Shown: one piece after another, positions 42,080-58,369 of the stretch
Numbering within the stretch: the first letter of the stretch is position 1
Layout: the number at the start of each line of letters is the position of its first letter
Assembly (NCBI RefSeq): GCF_002116695.1
Contig: NZ_CP020477.1
Location: 1,599,501 to 1,663,500, forward strand
From: Acidianus manzaensis
Lineage (GTDB): Archaea > Thermoproteota > Thermoprotei_A > Sulfolobales > Sulfolobaceae
Reading direction: 5' to 3'
Length of the DNA: 64,000 bases
The notes under the pieces: model-generated
Told to the model about the DNA's origin: nothing
The model's input: only the letters and a program-made list of their open reading frames with translations
Database searches by the model: none
Translations under genes and position numbers: made by a program

Positions 42080-42667
42080 TATACTAAACTCTTTATTTTT
42101 ATATTAAATTAACTAAATTACTAAATTAAAACTTTTAACTTAACAATTTATTATTTTTAGATAACATACCTAGTATGTCCAATCTCTTTCAACGAGAACC
42201 TCTTAATAGTAAATAATAAAAAAGAAATTATTTGCTAGTATACTATAATCTTATAAGCATTTAACTTTAGTCAATAAGAAAATTTATTAAATTTTACAAC
42301 TATCCATATTCTTATGACTATTAACTTAAATAACCTACTATTTGAAGCATTAAAAAGTTAAGGTTTCACATTCCTAATAACTTAACTAGATTCTAAAATA
42401 TGAAGAGAAAAGTATTTAAATTTAAAAATAAAAATTCATTATTTACAGATATTCTATAGATGCTGAAATATTACTTTGTATATTCTGGACTTAGCATGAA
42501 CAATTATAAAGAGAAAAACGTTAATTTACAAATAACTCATAAAGTTATAACGATAAAAATAAAATCAAAACCCCTTTATCTACAACGTCTTTTTGTCTAA
42601 TTTTTAGTTCATCTTTACAATTTCAGTATATCTAATGCATTCTTTTGGTAAATATTAAGGAAATCTC
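42080..42667. other. Long AT-rich spacer without recognisable gene
   Basis: 588 nt with no supported gene on either strand, no tRNA, no C/D box set and no CRISPR repeats. It separates the TPP-like gene from the unrecognised 473-residue gene; both end here, so it is a convergent 3' region and longer than any other in the window. Confidence 0.5.
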
Positions 42668-44089
42668 TTAAAGAAAACCTTTAATCATATTGTAAATATC
42701 TGTAGCAATATTTTCAGTACCTCTCTCTATAACCTCCGGTCCAATTTCAATATCCTTAGCAATATCACCTAATTCCTCTTCAGTAGCACCAATTTCTTGT
42801 GCAACTTTCCTTACAGCATCTTGGATAATTGCTATAGCATCTACAGCAGTACTTAATGCTGAAATATCCATACCTTGAGTTTGGGCCCACACCAAAATAT
42901 CATCCCAGTTATAAGAGCGAGGCGGTGGAATTAAAATATCATATTTAGATTGAAACTTCTGCCATGCACTTGGAACTGGCAATTCAGGTAATAAATTATC
43001 GCTGAGAAATCCGATCAAACCTTGAGAATTATTGCAATCATTACTACAGATCATAGAACCTAAAACTGGTGCACCAACAATTATCGGAAAGTTATCTAAC
43101 TTATAACCTTCCTGAACTACTCTATTAAAAGAATCAATAGCTGAGGATAAGCTTAGCGTAGTAACATAATTAAGGGTAGAAGGAATGTTAGGAAATGTGA
43201 TTAATGTAGGTAAATTGAATACGTCTTCAAGTTTTCTTGCAAGCTGAAATCCTGGAGTCATTGAAGGCGTCATTGAAGAAATACCTTCCAGAGATCCTTG
43301 TATATCTGAGTCTAAATTCCAGTATTTTGCTGTTTCATTATATACTATTACAGAATCGGTTGGTACACTATATTTCATAAAATTAAGAAATAAGAAAACT
43401 TGAATTTGTAGAATATAATTCATTATTCCAGCAAAATAAACTACGTTTATATTCTTTGAAAAAGTTTGAAATGATTGACTAATTTCTCCTATAGCATTTT
43501 GCCATACAGATTGAAGCATTGAGTCTATAAATAATTGTTCACCTTGTTGGAAAAGTTGCTGTTGGCAGACTTCTTGTATTGGATTTCTAAAATTAACCCA
43601 ATCATCTGGTCCTTTATTTGTAGTAGGAATAACAATCAATCCAGTATTAGAGTTAAATATTCTAGGTGCTAATTTGGAAGAGAATTTTGTCCTATAGGCA
43701 TTACCACCATTATATATTTTGATGGAAAAAATAGAATTTGTCCATCCTTTATCATAACCTCCTATAAAGGCTAGGAAAGTTCTTTCTCCTTTAGTCGTTT
43801 TTACTAATATTCCATGTCTTATAATGTGACTTATATCGTTATAATAAGATCTCATATTTCCAACATCTAGCTTTACTGCTCTAGTAACGAATTCATATGG
43901 CGATATTAAAGAAGGGTATACTTGGTATACTTTATTAGAACCGCGATTTTTGCTGATTAGGTTTTTTGCATACTCCATTGTACATTGTTCTTGTTTCACA
44001 ATTTGATAAGTAGTATTTCCTAGATAGCTTAGTAGCCCTAAATTCTCTATGACTGAATCTATTATAGATTGTCCTATCTCTATTGCCAT
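42668..44089 (-). CDS. Unrecognised 473-residue protein, possible mobile-element gene
   Basis: I do not recognise a family. The protein is rich in N, Q, S and T compared with the K/E/I-rich neighbours. It has a hydrophobic stretch around residues 215-240 (YFAGIMNYILQIQVFLFLNF), isolated cysteines (ICSNDC) and a C-terminal helical region (about 405-473). There is no signal peptide. It lies alone, between a 588-nt spacer and AT-rich DNA downstream of the 3' end of a tRNA gene, a usual place for integrated archaeal elements. A viral or plasmid origin is only inferred. Confidence 0.6.
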   Translation of the reverse strand: MAIEIGQSIIDSVIENLGLLSYLGNTTYQIVKQEQCTMEYAKNLISKNRGSNKVYQVYPSLISPYEFVTRAVKLDVGNMRSYYNDISHIIRHGILVKTTKGERTFLAFIGGYDKGWTNSIFSIKIYNGGNAYRTKFSSKLAPRIFNSNTGLIVIPTTNKGPDDWVNFRNPIQEVCQQQLFQQGEQLFIDSMLQSVWQNAIGEISQSFQTFSKNINVVYFAGIMNYILQIQVFLFLNFMKYSVPTDSVIVYNETAKYWNLDSDIQGSLEGISSMTPSMTPGFQLARKLEDVFNLPTLITFPNIPSTLNYVTTLSLSSAIDSFNRVVQEGYKLDNFPIIVGAPVLGSMICSNDCNNSQGLIGFLSDNLLPELPVPSAWQKFQSKYDILIPPPRSYNWDDILVWAQTQGMDISALSTAVDAIAIIQDAVRKVAQEIGATEEELGDIAKDIEIGPEVIERGTENIATDIYNMIKGFL

Positions 44090-44297
44090 ATTTGGAATTT
44101 CGCTATATGTTATATATATTTTCCCTATATAGTTTATATTCTATATATATTATTATATAATATTAAAACTGTTATAATTACCTAAAGCTATGTTATTCAA
44201 TTAATTAATAAGAATAAGTTTAAGAATAAATTTCTGTTTACGACATAATTAAAATTTTTATATAAATGGAGATGAAAATGGTCATATATTTAATTCA

Positions 44298-44398
<101 letters not shown>

Positions 44399-44443
44399 TT
44401 ACAATATTAAGAATTAATCATTTTTAAGACTTACGTAAAAAAA

Positions 44444-45694
<1,251 letters not shown>

Positions 45695-45793
45695 ATGAGT
45701 AGATTTTTTTCTACATAAAAAAACTAAGTATTTTGGTCCTACTATTGGATAAGTAAATTTAAAGCTCACTATCATAACAGTCATTAGAGCGTT

Positions 45794-46492
45794 ATGTTTA
45801 AGGATAATGATTTTCTCTATATAGACTATACTAGTAAAATAAAAGATACAGGTGAAGTAATAGATACAACAAATGAAGAGGAAGCTAAGAAAGCTAATAT
45901 TTATAATCCTGAAAAGAAATATAAGCCTTTGTTAGTTATTTTAGGAGAACATAGAGTAATACAAGGATTGGAAGAGGCTTTATATAATTTCAATGAGAAT
46001 GAAGAAAAGGATTTTGAGGTACCACCAGAAAAGGCATACGGTGAACGTGATCCTTCTAAAGTAAAAATAGTCTCTCTGGGAGAATTAAAAAGACAAGGCG
46101 TAAATCCGTATCCTAATATGTTAATAAGACTGCAAGATGGAAATTATGCTACAGTAAAAAGCGTGAGTGGTGGTAGAGTTATTTTGGACTTAAATCACCC
46201 TTATGCTGGTAAAACTATTCTATATCACGTAAAGGTAGTAAAGGTAGTAAAAGATGATGTTGAGAAACTAAAATCTTTATTGGATAGGTGGTTTGGGGAG
46301 AATAATAAAATAGGTCTAGAATTATCAGAAGATAAGAAATCTGTAAAGATAAGCATTCCTAAGGAATACTTCTTACTAGAGGATTTGCAGACTAGGAAAT
46401 ATATCTTAGCTAAAGATATTTTGACTTATGTATTACCAGAAAGTGCAGTAACGTATACTGAAACATATAATAAAGAAACTTTTAAGGGATAA
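45794..46492 (+). CDS. FKBP-type peptidyl-prolyl isomerase with inserted flap and C-terminal extension
   Basis: The 232-residue protein has an FKBP core split by an IF/SlyD-like insert: [38 protein letters not shown], then [15 protein letters not shown] and [23 protein letters not shown]-terminal domain of about 80 residues (160-232), seen in archaeal long FKBPs, follows. Likely a folding catalyst and chaperone in the cytoplasm. It is divergent from ahcY and overlaps egsA tail to tail by 11 nt. Confidence 0.9.
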   Translation: MFKDNDFLYIDYTSKIKDTGEVIDTTNEEEAKKANIYNPEKKYKPLLVILGEHRVIQGLEEALYNFNENEEKDFEVPPEKAYGERDPSKVKIVSLGELKRQGVNPYPNMLIRLQDGNYATVKSVSGGRVILDLNHPYAGKTILYHVKVVKVVKDDVEKLKSLLDRWFGENNKIGLELSEDKKSVKISIPKEYFLLEDLQTRKYILAKDILTYVLPESAVTYTETYNKETFKG

Positions 46493-47528
46493 CTCCAGTT
46501 TCTTTAGCTACTTTTTCTGCAGAAGCTCTAGTTAGACCTCTATCTCCTAGTATTGTGTATCTTTCTGGTCTTATAGTATGGGCAATAGTTAATGCTTTTA
46601 TTATAATCTCATCAGGTACTCCTAATTGTTTTGCATTAGTTGGAGCTCCTATTCTTTTTAATGCCTTTTTTATTTCTCTCCAGTTTATGCCATGAATGTA
46701 AGCCATTATTATAGTTCCTACTCCAACTAATTCACCATGTAATGGCCCTTCTGGATATAGCATTTCTACTGCATGAGCAAAAAGATGCTCAGATCCGCTA
46801 GCTGGTCTAGTACTTCCTGCCATAGCCATAGCGACTCCACTGCTGATTAGTGCTTCTACTAATAATCTAACCCCATAAGTAAGATCCCTATTTATTATTC
46901 TGGTGGTATTCATTGCATGTCTAGCTGAGAGTAATGCTAAAGATGCTGTATAGTCTCCATAGTATTCTCCTCTAAGTTTAGCTGCAAGTTTCCAGTCTCT
47001 AACTGCTACTATTTTGCCTAATGTGTCTCCGATTCCAGAATTTATTAATCTTTTAGGAGCGGAACTAAGTATATCTATATCAGCAATTATAGCTACTGGC
47101 TCTTTTGATTTCATTGATACTGGTTTTCCTAAGCCTTTAATAGCTGCAAAAGGTGATGTTATTCCGTCATGAGATGGCGCAGTTGGTATGCTTACAAATT
47201 TTCTATTTAAGTTAAATGCTGTAAATTTTGCTACGTCGATTGATTTGCCTCCTCCTATTCCTATAATTACGTTTGATTTCAATTTTTTAGCTAATTCCTC
47301 AACTTTATTTGCCTCATCTAAATTAGCATCTTCTACTTCAATAATATCATAATCTTTAAATTCTTTTGTAATTTTATCTACTATTATCTTTCTTACGTGT
47401 TTTCCAGTTACTATAAGGTAAGGTTCTTTAAGGCAAATTTGATCAAAATATTCTGGAACCTTTGAAATTATTCCATTACCAATGTAGATGCGTTCTGGTA
47501 AGTCTATCACGTGAGTGTTAATTTCCAT
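46482..47528 (-). CDS. egsA: sn-glycerol-1-phosphate dehydrogenase
   Basis: It makes the archaeal lipid backbone from dihydroxyacetone phosphate. The 348-residue enzyme has [31 protein letters not shown], and the metal residues in [15 protein letters not shown] and [11 protein letters not shown]. Divergent from aCPSF1. Confidence 0.96.
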   Translation of the reverse strand: MEINTHVIDLPERIYIGNGIISKVPEYFDQICLKEPYLIVTGKHVRKIIVDKITKEFKDYDIIEVEDANLDEANKVEELAKKLKSNVIIGIGGGKSIDVAKFTAFNLNRKFVSIPTAPSHDGITSPFAAIKGLGKPVSMKSKEPVAIIADIDILSSAPKRLINSGIGDTLGKIVAVRDWKLAAKLRGEYYGDYTASLALLSARHAMNTTRIINRDLTYGVRLLVEALISSGVAMAMAGSTRPASGSEHLFAHAVEMLYPEGPLHGELVGVGTIIMAYIHGINWREIKKALKRIGAPTNAKQLGVPDEIIIKALTIAHTIRPERYTILGDRGLTRASAEKVAKETGVIP

Positions 47529-47611
47529 ATTGAATTAACAAGATTTAAATATTAATAAAGTATATGTTATATCGTACGTTCTGCTTCTAATCAAAATATT
47601 TGGTGATTTAT

Positions 47612-49544
<1,933 letters not shown>

Positions 49545-49550
49545 AATGAC

Positions 49551-49829
<279 letters not shown>

Positions 49830-49957
49830 TTTTTCGTCAATTTTACGTTTGCTAATTTTGATTTATAAGCAGTTGGCAAGCGTTAAATTTTGCCAAAATT
49901 TACGTAAAATTGAAAGTAGACAGTCAAAATCCCTCAGTGTAGAGAAAAAATGAATAA

Positions 49958-50002
49958 GCTATATAGATATAGCAATATATAGTTAGCTACATAGTACTAT
50001 GT
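49958..50002. repeat. Two adjacent palindromes in the integrase-remnant spacer
   Basis: GCTATAT-AG-ATATAGC (49958-49973) is followed by the perfect 14-bp palindrome ACATAGTACTATGT (49989-50002). They lie in a non-coding stretch between the first and the third integrase fragment and could be operator or replication sites of the lost element. Confidence 0.5.
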
Positions 50003-50058
50003 AACTATTAATAAATAAAGAAAAATTATCCATTACGCTAGTAATAGTTCAAATTCAG

Positions 50059-50235
50059 TTAGCCTACTTTGGGAGGTACTCCATATCTTAAACTATTATA
50101 TTTCATTTTAAGATATGATTTTATTATGTCATCTAAAGAGTTGACGTAACGCTTCTTTCCGTCAGTACTCGACGCTCTCGATAAATAGACATAATACCGA
50201 CTTTTAACTTCACGTATGATTATATTAGTGTTCAT
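50059..50235 (-). mobile_element. Third intN-like fragment, without a tRNA
   Basis: A 58-codon frame begins MNTNIIIREVKSRYYVYLSR, then ASSTDGKKRYVNSLDDIIK. About 70 nt (50155-50224) are nearly identical to the fragment at 53087-53320, while the 3' part has drifted. No tRNA follows it. It is a decayed or displaced copy. The surrounding 49830-50329 holds no other gene. Confidence 0.65.
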
Positions 50236-50329
50236 ATTATTCTTTTTGGTGTATCATGAACATCACTTTATTTTATCTTTGGTGTTAGTTATTTAAACGA
50301 ATTAAAATAAAGGAATATAATTGGTATTT

Positions 50330-50611
50330 ATGAGTACTAGATGGTTGCCAAAATGGAAGATATTGAAAGTCAACGTTAAAGGAAAAGATGTAGATGTTTG
50401 TTATGACGATAACTTAAAGATATATGCTTGTCCAAAATGTAATCCAATTTGTTTGCAAGGAGGAATTCCAGACTACAGTACATATTTCTATAATAAAGAA
50501 GATTTAATTAATCATCTTATAGCTCATAAGTATAGTTTATGGCTTAAGAAAAGACCTACTGAAGTGATTGAAGAAGATGAGGATAAGGTAGAAGAAAATG
50601 AAGAAGATTAG
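50330..50611 (+). CDS. Small C2H2-like zinc-finger protein
   Basis: It has 93 residues from ATG 50330 (MSTRWLPKWKILKV). A possible zinc site is CPKCNPIC...HLIAHK. The C-terminal 20 residues are strongly acidic (VIEEDEDKVEENEED). Its end overlaps the start of the PfkB-like gene by 14 nt. Function unknown. Confidence 0.7.
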   Translation: MSTRWLPKWKILKVNVKGKDVDVCYDDNLKIYACPKCNPICLQGGIPDYSTYFYNKEDLINHLIAHKYSLWLKKRPTEVIEEDEDKVEENEED

Positions 50612-51395
50612 TGTGGGAGTTTTAGGCGCTTATACTATAGATGAGATAATAAATGGTAATAATTATTTTCAACGAGCTGGAGGAGCTCCAATATATTCTA
50701 GCCTTGGAATATATTTAGCTGGAGGTATACCGTATGTTTTTACCATTAAAGGTAAGGATTTTACATTTAATTCACCAGAGTATGTATATGGAGAATACGT
50801 AGACAATGTAGAAGAGAATCTTAGATTTGAGATAAGATTAGAAGAAAAGGGAAGAACGTTAAAACTTAAGAAGAAAATCAGGAAAATGAATATAGATTAT
50901 ACAATTATAAACAATCTTGATGGAATAATAATAAATCCTGTGTGCAATGAAATAGATATGAAAGATGTAATTAATATTTCTGTCCCAATTGCTGTGGATA
51001 TTCAAGGGTTTATTAGGAATTGTATAGAAGGAGAAGAGATTAAATATGAAAAAGTCTCTTTTCCTAGTAGTTCAAGGTATTTAGTTATCCATGCTAATCA
51101 TGAGGAGCAAAAGAATTCTGGATTATCTATAGATGAGTTATTCAAGTTAGGATTTAAAGAAATAATAATAAGTTATGGAGAAGATGGATTCTCTGTCTAT
51201 ACAAAGGAAAAAACATACACAATGAATAATGATGTGAAAGGGAGCTTTGAAATTGGTGATGGTGACTTTCTTTTAGGGTATTATTTTACTTTAAGACTAG
51301 GCGGAATAGATATAGAAAATGCAGTGAAGAAAGCTCATCAGATGTCAGTTAAATTTGCAAGCTATGGGCCAAATTTATCGATTCTTCTAAAGTAA
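50598..51395 (+). CDS. PfkB family carbohydrate kinase-like protein
   Basis: The 265-residue protein has the ribokinase-like N-terminus VGVLGAYTIDEIINGNNYFQRAGGAPIYSSLGIYLAGG and a C-terminal motif FEIGDGDFLLGYYFTLRLGG. The catalytic DTxGAGD-type motif reads GDGDF, so the base Asp is kept but the anion hole is altered. The substrate is unknown. It overlaps the FAD protein tail to tail by 47 nt. Confidence 0.75.
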   Translation: MKKISVGVLGAYTIDEIINGNNYFQRAGGAPIYSSLGIYLAGGIPYVFTIKGKDFTFNSPEYVYGEYVDNVEENLRFEIRLEEKGRTLKLKKKIRKMNIDYTIINNLDGIIINPVCNEIDMKDVINISVPIAVDIQGFIRNCIEGEEIKYEKVSFPSSSRYLVIHANHEEQKNSGLSIDELFKLGFKEIIISYGEDGFSVYTKEKTYTMNNDVKGSFEIGDGDFLLGYYFTLRLGGIDIENAVKKAHQMSVKFASYGPNLSILLK

Positions 51396-52212
51396 AATTT
51401 TTCCATAAACCTAGTCTACCACAGTTAATGATTCCGTTATCTTCGGTTCTTCCATAAAGTATAGCATCTTTTATTACATGACTTCTAAACGCTAGTATAT
51501 TTTCTGGAGGTATGATTTTTAGCCTTTTAAGTTCACTAAGGATTTTTTTATTATCTGGAAGTTTTTGTGAGAAAAATGCATATATATAGTTAACATAAAT
51601 ATTATTTCCAATTTCTTTACGAATTATAAATGAAATGGTAACTCCTGAATGTCCATTTATGTAAACATTCCAATCTTGATTATCGTTCGTTAAAGCAATA
51701 AGAAGAAATAGAGATTTCGAACTAATATTTTCTTTTATACCTAGGAGTTTATCTATATAAATTCTGGAAGCAGTATTTATAATTTTGTCGAAATTAATAA
51801 TATTTCCCTTATTAGTAATTATTTTTGATTTTAGAATAGATGTTGGGTATTCATGAATAATATGTAATCCTTTTGATAAATTGTTTATATAGTCATCTAT
51901 ATTTTCTATCCAATAACTATTTTTGAAATATAGCCATTGAGGTAATTCTGGACATTCATTACAAATTTTTTCTTTCAAGTACTTTTCCTTTTCTGCTACT
52001 ATGTTTGGTGTAAAAGTCGAATATTTAACATTATATAGTTTCTCAAAGAATTCAATATTAGTTACTATAGGTGGTATTATAGTTATATTAAAATCTGCGA
52101 TTTTATCGCTAGCAAAGGCTCCTCCTATTATAGGTTGCAATTCAAGGATTATCGAATTGAATCTTTTTCCTAAAATAAGCCCAGTTAGACCTCCTCCAAT
52201 AACTACAGACAC
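51349..52212 (-). CDS. FAD-binding, amine-oxidase-like protein
   Basis: The 287 residues begin with the dinucleotide motif MSVVIGGGLTGLILGKRF followed by LELQPIIGGAFASD, as in UDP-galactopyranose mutase and protoporphyrinogen oxidase-like flavoproteins. It is shorter than those families (about 400), and the C-terminal GR..GLWKNFTLEESI resembles the second FAD-contact segment. Function unknown. Confidence 0.65.
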   Translation of the reverse strand: MSVVIGGGLTGLILGKRFNSIILELQPIIGGAFASDKIADFNITIIPPIVTNIEFFEKLYNVKYSTFTPNIVAEKEKYLKEKICNECPELPQWLYFKNSYWIENIDDYINNLSKGLHIIHEYPTSILKSKIITNKGNIINFDKIINTASRIYIDKLLGIKENISSKSLFLLIALTNDNQDWNVYINGHSGVTISFIIRKEIGNNIYVNYIYAFFSQKLPDNKKILSELKRLKIIPPENILAFRSHVIKDAILYGRTEDNGIINCGRLGLWKNFTLEESINLAHSLQI

Positions 52213-52237
52213 AAGTTGTTAAATGATACAAAGTAGT

Positions 52238-52549
52238 TTAAAACACTGCTACACCATCAGAGAAAACGTTATCTTGAAATAATTTTATTTTTGATGGTTT
52301 ATTATCATCTATTAGTTCACCTTTTATTAATTTCCTTATTTTTTCTTTTGCTTCAGCTTCATTTGAATAATCAAAGATAACCCTTCTTCCGTTTATTTCA
52401 ACTGTAGGAGATATATAATCATAAAGTAGATTTGTCTCTATATCTATATTGATATCATATTTATTAGGCAAGGAATTAATTACCTCATAAAGTAACGATG
52501 TTACTCCATTATCACCAAATGGACCAAATATGATTTTTACATTAGACAT
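52238..52549 (-). CDS. Uncharacterised small protein
   Basis: It has 103 residues with an alpha/beta pattern (KIIFGPFGDNGVTSLLYEVINSLP, then VEINGRRVIFDY) that recalls a thioredoxin-like fold but has no cysteines. It is 25 nt downstream of, and divergent in codon phase from, the FAD gene. I do not recognise it. Confidence 0.55.
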   Translation of the reverse strand: MSNVKIIFGPFGDNGVTSLLYEVINSLPNKYDINIDIETNLLYDYISPTVEINGRRVIFDYSNEAEAKEKIRKLIKGELIDDNKPSKIKLFQDNVFSDGVAVF

Positions 52550-52616
52550 CTTTTAATCCTCGAATACATAGCTTATAATAAGAAAGAATATATAAGGCCT
52601 AAAAGATAGTAATATC

Positions 52617-52859
52617 ATGAAGTCAGTATTTGGGACAATAATATTACAGTCTGCTGGAATATTCAGTATAACAAAAAATAGAAATCAAGCAGAAAAAGAT
52701 CTTATAATTGCCAGAAAAATCTATCCTGATTTTAAAATTTCATTACTTGATTTGTCGATTATTGAAGATAAATTAAAGGTTATAGATATAGATCCAGATT
52801 TAGCAGATTTAAATGAAGGCTTTATAATACTTGTAGAAGTTCCAGATAATATAGGTTAA
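52617..52859 (+). CDS. Uncharacterised small protein
   Basis: It has 80 residues, starting MKSVFGTIILQSAG, ending in an acidic strand-rich part. A TATA-like AT-rich region is upstream and it is divergent from the gene at 52238. No known motif. Moderate coding evidence only. Confidence 0.5.
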   Translation: MKSVFGTIILQSAGIFSITKNRNQAEKDLIIARKIYPDFKISLLDLSIIEDKLKVIDIDPDLADLNEGFIILVEVPDNIG

Positions 52860-53036
52860 TGAATGTTATTTCAGTATATCTAAATTAATTAGACCAGTAG
52901 AATTTACGCTTTATTTTATATAGATATTACGTTACTTCTAATATTTGATTTCAATATTATATATTAATCTTTCATAAAATTCTCTAGCTGCTAAACTTAA
53001 AATATTTAAGATTGAAGCTTACTACTTATATTAAAA

Positions 53037-53320
<284 letters not shown>

Positions 53321-53410
53321 TTTCGCCCTAAATTTATGGTTAACAAAAAACGGTTTATAAGCTTTGTTAATATGTTAAAAATTAATATAAATGTAAATAC
53401 CATTTTTAAA

Positions 53411-53432
53411 AACTATATTGCAAAATATAGTT
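53411..53432. repeat. Inverted repeat in the spacer before hexuloisomerase
   Basis: AACTATAT and ATATAGTT are 8-bp arms around a 6-nt loop. A second pair, AAGTAT-TCGTG-ATACTT, lies at 53513-53529. Either could be a regulator site for the gene at 53589; no regulator is identified. Confidence 0.4.
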
Positions 53433-53588
53433 AGTGTAGTTATTTTGATCTAAAGGAAATAAGTTAAACGAATAACGATAAGTATTTTGAGTTTATATAA
53501 TTTAGAGGGATAAAGTATTCGTGATACTTAACGCTCCTTAAACAAACTTTATAAATAAGGAAATTTAAATTATGTTGGCTGAAATCTG

Positions 53589-54224
<636 letters not shown>

Positions 54225-54264
54225 ATTCGTTTATCTCTCTTTTTTAAAAATCTTGATTCTTTAT

Positions 54265-56055
54265 ATGGAAGACAAAGATAATTATGCAGCTATATTTATG
54301 GTAGTTCTCACGATAATTCTAGCTGTAATATTTAGAAATTTATTATTTTTACTTTTGCTATTGCCTATAGGTTTTGTATTGTATAGAAATAAATTTATTG
54401 ATATAAATCAAATACAAAAAATAATAAAGTTTTTAAATACTAAAAACTCTACTCAAGCTATTAAAATAGAAGACGGTTACATAGAAAAATCAAACGAATT
54501 TATTGCTGTTTTGCTAGTTTATGATATTCCAGTAGATTATAGAGATTTAAGTGAAGAGGGTCTAAAAACATCTATAACATCATTTTATAAAATATTACAG
54601 ATAGGATCGCAGATAGATATATTATTCAAGAAAAAATATGTTAATGTAAATAATTATAGAGATATGTTATTAAATAGATCCCAAAATCTAAGAGTAGTTA
54701 TAGATTCTGATCCTTCTAATGCTAGAGCTAAAAGAGAGTTAGAAATAATAAATTTCTTATTAGATAGATTATCTGAAGGAGAATATCCGTTCAAATACGA
54801 AATATACTTATTTATTCATGGAGATAATAAAGATAAAGTAATTCAATCTGCTGAAGTTATAAGTAGAGGTTTAGAAGGTTTAAATATAAAGTCAAGATTG
54901 GCTAATAGAAAAGAAATAGAAAATGCTATATTTTTTAATCCTTCTAAGGCAAATAAAGTTACAATTCCTTCTCAAGTCCCTTTTTTAACTCCTTTTTCTA
55001 TAGATAAGTTACCTTCCTTAGAGATAAGAAGTGATGGGATATTATTAGGTAAAGATATGATACATAAAACTTCAGTATTTTGGAATATAGATACAGTTGA
55101 AAATCCTCATATGTTAATTATAGGTCCTACTGGTGCAGGAAAAACGGAATTTTTAGTTAATATTGCAATAAATTTCTCTATATTAAAAGATATTCCTTTA
55201 GTGTTATTTGATACTAAAGGTGATATAAAGGAAAGATTAAGGAAGAAGAACCTGGAATTTAAAGTTTTAAATCCGTTATTCCATGGAATATCTCTACTGA
55301 ATAATGATAGATTGCCTATACAGATTAAGGCTATGCAGATAGAAAAAATACTGACAAATTCATTTGATCTTAGCAAATTGGAGAGCTCAATATTTTTTAA
55401 AATAGTTTATGACTCATTAGAGGAGTATTCTAAAGGGAAACTTGATCAATTAAATTGGGATATCATAGAAAATAAATTGAAAAATCAAGTTGATTATTCA
55501 ACTTATCTTCTAATATCTAAAATTATAAGATTACTAAGATCAATTGATTTTGGATCAGAAATATCTAGTTTATTAATGAATGGTTTAAATGTTATAGATC
55601 TAACTCTAGTTAAGAGTGAAACATTAAGAAAATTAATAATATATTCCATTATTCTTGACATATACAATAAATATTCTTCATCTGTAGATAACGGCATCAA
55701 AATAGTTTTGGTTTTAGATGAAGCATGGAGTATAATAAAAAGTGAAAAAAATGATTATCCAATAGTTGCAGATTTAATAAAGAGAGGTAGAGGTCATGGA
55801 ATAGCAATACTAATGGCGACTCAAAATATTGAAGATCTAGGTAATGAGGAAAATATATACTTAGATAACGTTGGTTTGCTTGTTGCAATGAATAATGGAG
55901 ATAAAAATTTCTGGAATAATGTGATTAAAAGATTTGTAAATATAGATGATAAAGAAGTTAAAGATTTCCTTTCATTTTTAGGTAGGGGTGAAGCTTTAGT
56001 GCGTTTCATAGGAGATCCAAGGCCTATTATAGTAGAGTTGTCTAGATTAAACTGA
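54265..56055 (+). CDS. cedB: CedB-like HerA/VirB4-type DNA-import ATPase
   Basis: The 596-residue protein has two N-terminal membrane helices (about 6-45), a middle domain, then a HerA/VirB4 motor with Walker A GPTGAGKT, Walker B VLVLDEAW and ATQNIEDLG. This matches CedB of the crenarchaeal exchange system, which moves DNA into cells after damage; the position beside the lysine cluster also fits. ATG 54265 is preferred to TTG 54253. The CedA membrane subunits are not in this window. Confidence 0.8.
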   Translation: MEDKDNYAAIFMVVLTIILAVIFRNLLFLLLLLPIGFVLYRNKFIDINQIQKIIKFLNTKNSTQAIKIEDGYIEKSNEFIAVLLVYDIPVDYRDLSEEGLKTSITSFYKILQIGSQIDILFKKKYVNVNNYRDMLLNRSQNLRVVIDSDPSNARAKRELEIINFLLDRLSEGEYPFKYEIYLFIHGDNKDKVIQSAEVISRGLEGLNIKSRLANRKEIENAIFFNPSKANKVTIPSQVPFLTPFSIDKLPSLEIRSDGILLGKDMIHKTSVFWNIDTVENPHMLIIGPTGAGKTEFLVNIAINFSILKDIPLVLFDTKGDIKERLRKKNLEFKVLNPLFHGISLLNNDRLPIQIKAMQIEKILTNSFDLSKLESSIFFKIVYDSLEEYSKGKLDQLNWDIIENKLKNQVDYSTYLLISKIIRLLRSIDFGSEISSLLMNGLNVIDLTLVKSETLRKLIIYSIILDIYNKYSSSVDNGIKIVLVLDEAWSIIKSEKNDYPIVADLIKRGRGHGIAILMATQNIEDLGNEENIYLDNVGLLVAMNNGDKNFWNNVIKRFVNIDDKEVKDFLSFLGRGEALVRFIGDPRPIIVELSRLN

Positions 56056-56469
56056 TGCTCTTTCTAGAATTGCTTGTAAAGCGAATTTGACTTTATTATA
56101 ACATAAATCATCTTTGATATTATTTAAACTAATTTCTTTCAGATCGTCTTTATCAAAAATAATATTATATTCAATATTATCAGAATTTTTACTATCTTCT
56201 AAAATTTTACTTAGCGCATTCATATACGCTTTAGACATAGTTAGTTTTTTCTTAACTATTATTTTCATATATGGAGGAGTATAGTATATTTCCGCAATAA
56301 TTTCGCCTTTCCTACTTTTAATATAGTCTATACTACCCTTATTTCCTTTTACTGGAGAAAATCCTGATTCCAATAAACTAAGTAAATATTCATAATATTC
56401 TAACTCTTTTTTAAGACTTGATATTTTATTTTCCAGAAATTTCTTTAGCTCGTCAGTATTTGACTCCAT
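56047..56469 (-). CDS. Uncharacterised protein, convergent with cedB
   Basis: The 140-residue protein from ATG 56469 has an N-terminal coiled coil (LKKFLENKISSLKKELEYYEYLLSLLES) and a compact alpha/beta C-terminal part. It overlaps cedB by 9 nt and is divergent from lysY. I do not recognise it. Confidence 0.6.
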   Translation of the reverse strand: MESNTDELKKFLENKISSLKKELEYYEYLLSLLESGFSPVKGNKGSIDYIKSRKGEIIAEIYYTPPYMKIIVKKKLTMSKAYMNALSKILEDSKNSDNIEYNIIFDKDDLKEISLNNIKDDLCYNKVKFALQAILERASV

Positions 56470-56525
56470 TACATAGATTAACATATCATAAGTATTTATA
56501 AACAGAGTCTCTTCTCTCTTCTATA

Positions 56526-58361
<1,836 letters not shown>

Positions 58362-58369
<8 letters not shown>

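Noticed and set aside
42080..42667. CRISPR array, sRNA or origin in the long spacer
   Set aside because: No regularly spaced repeats, no box C/D set and no repeated origin motif could be found by reading.
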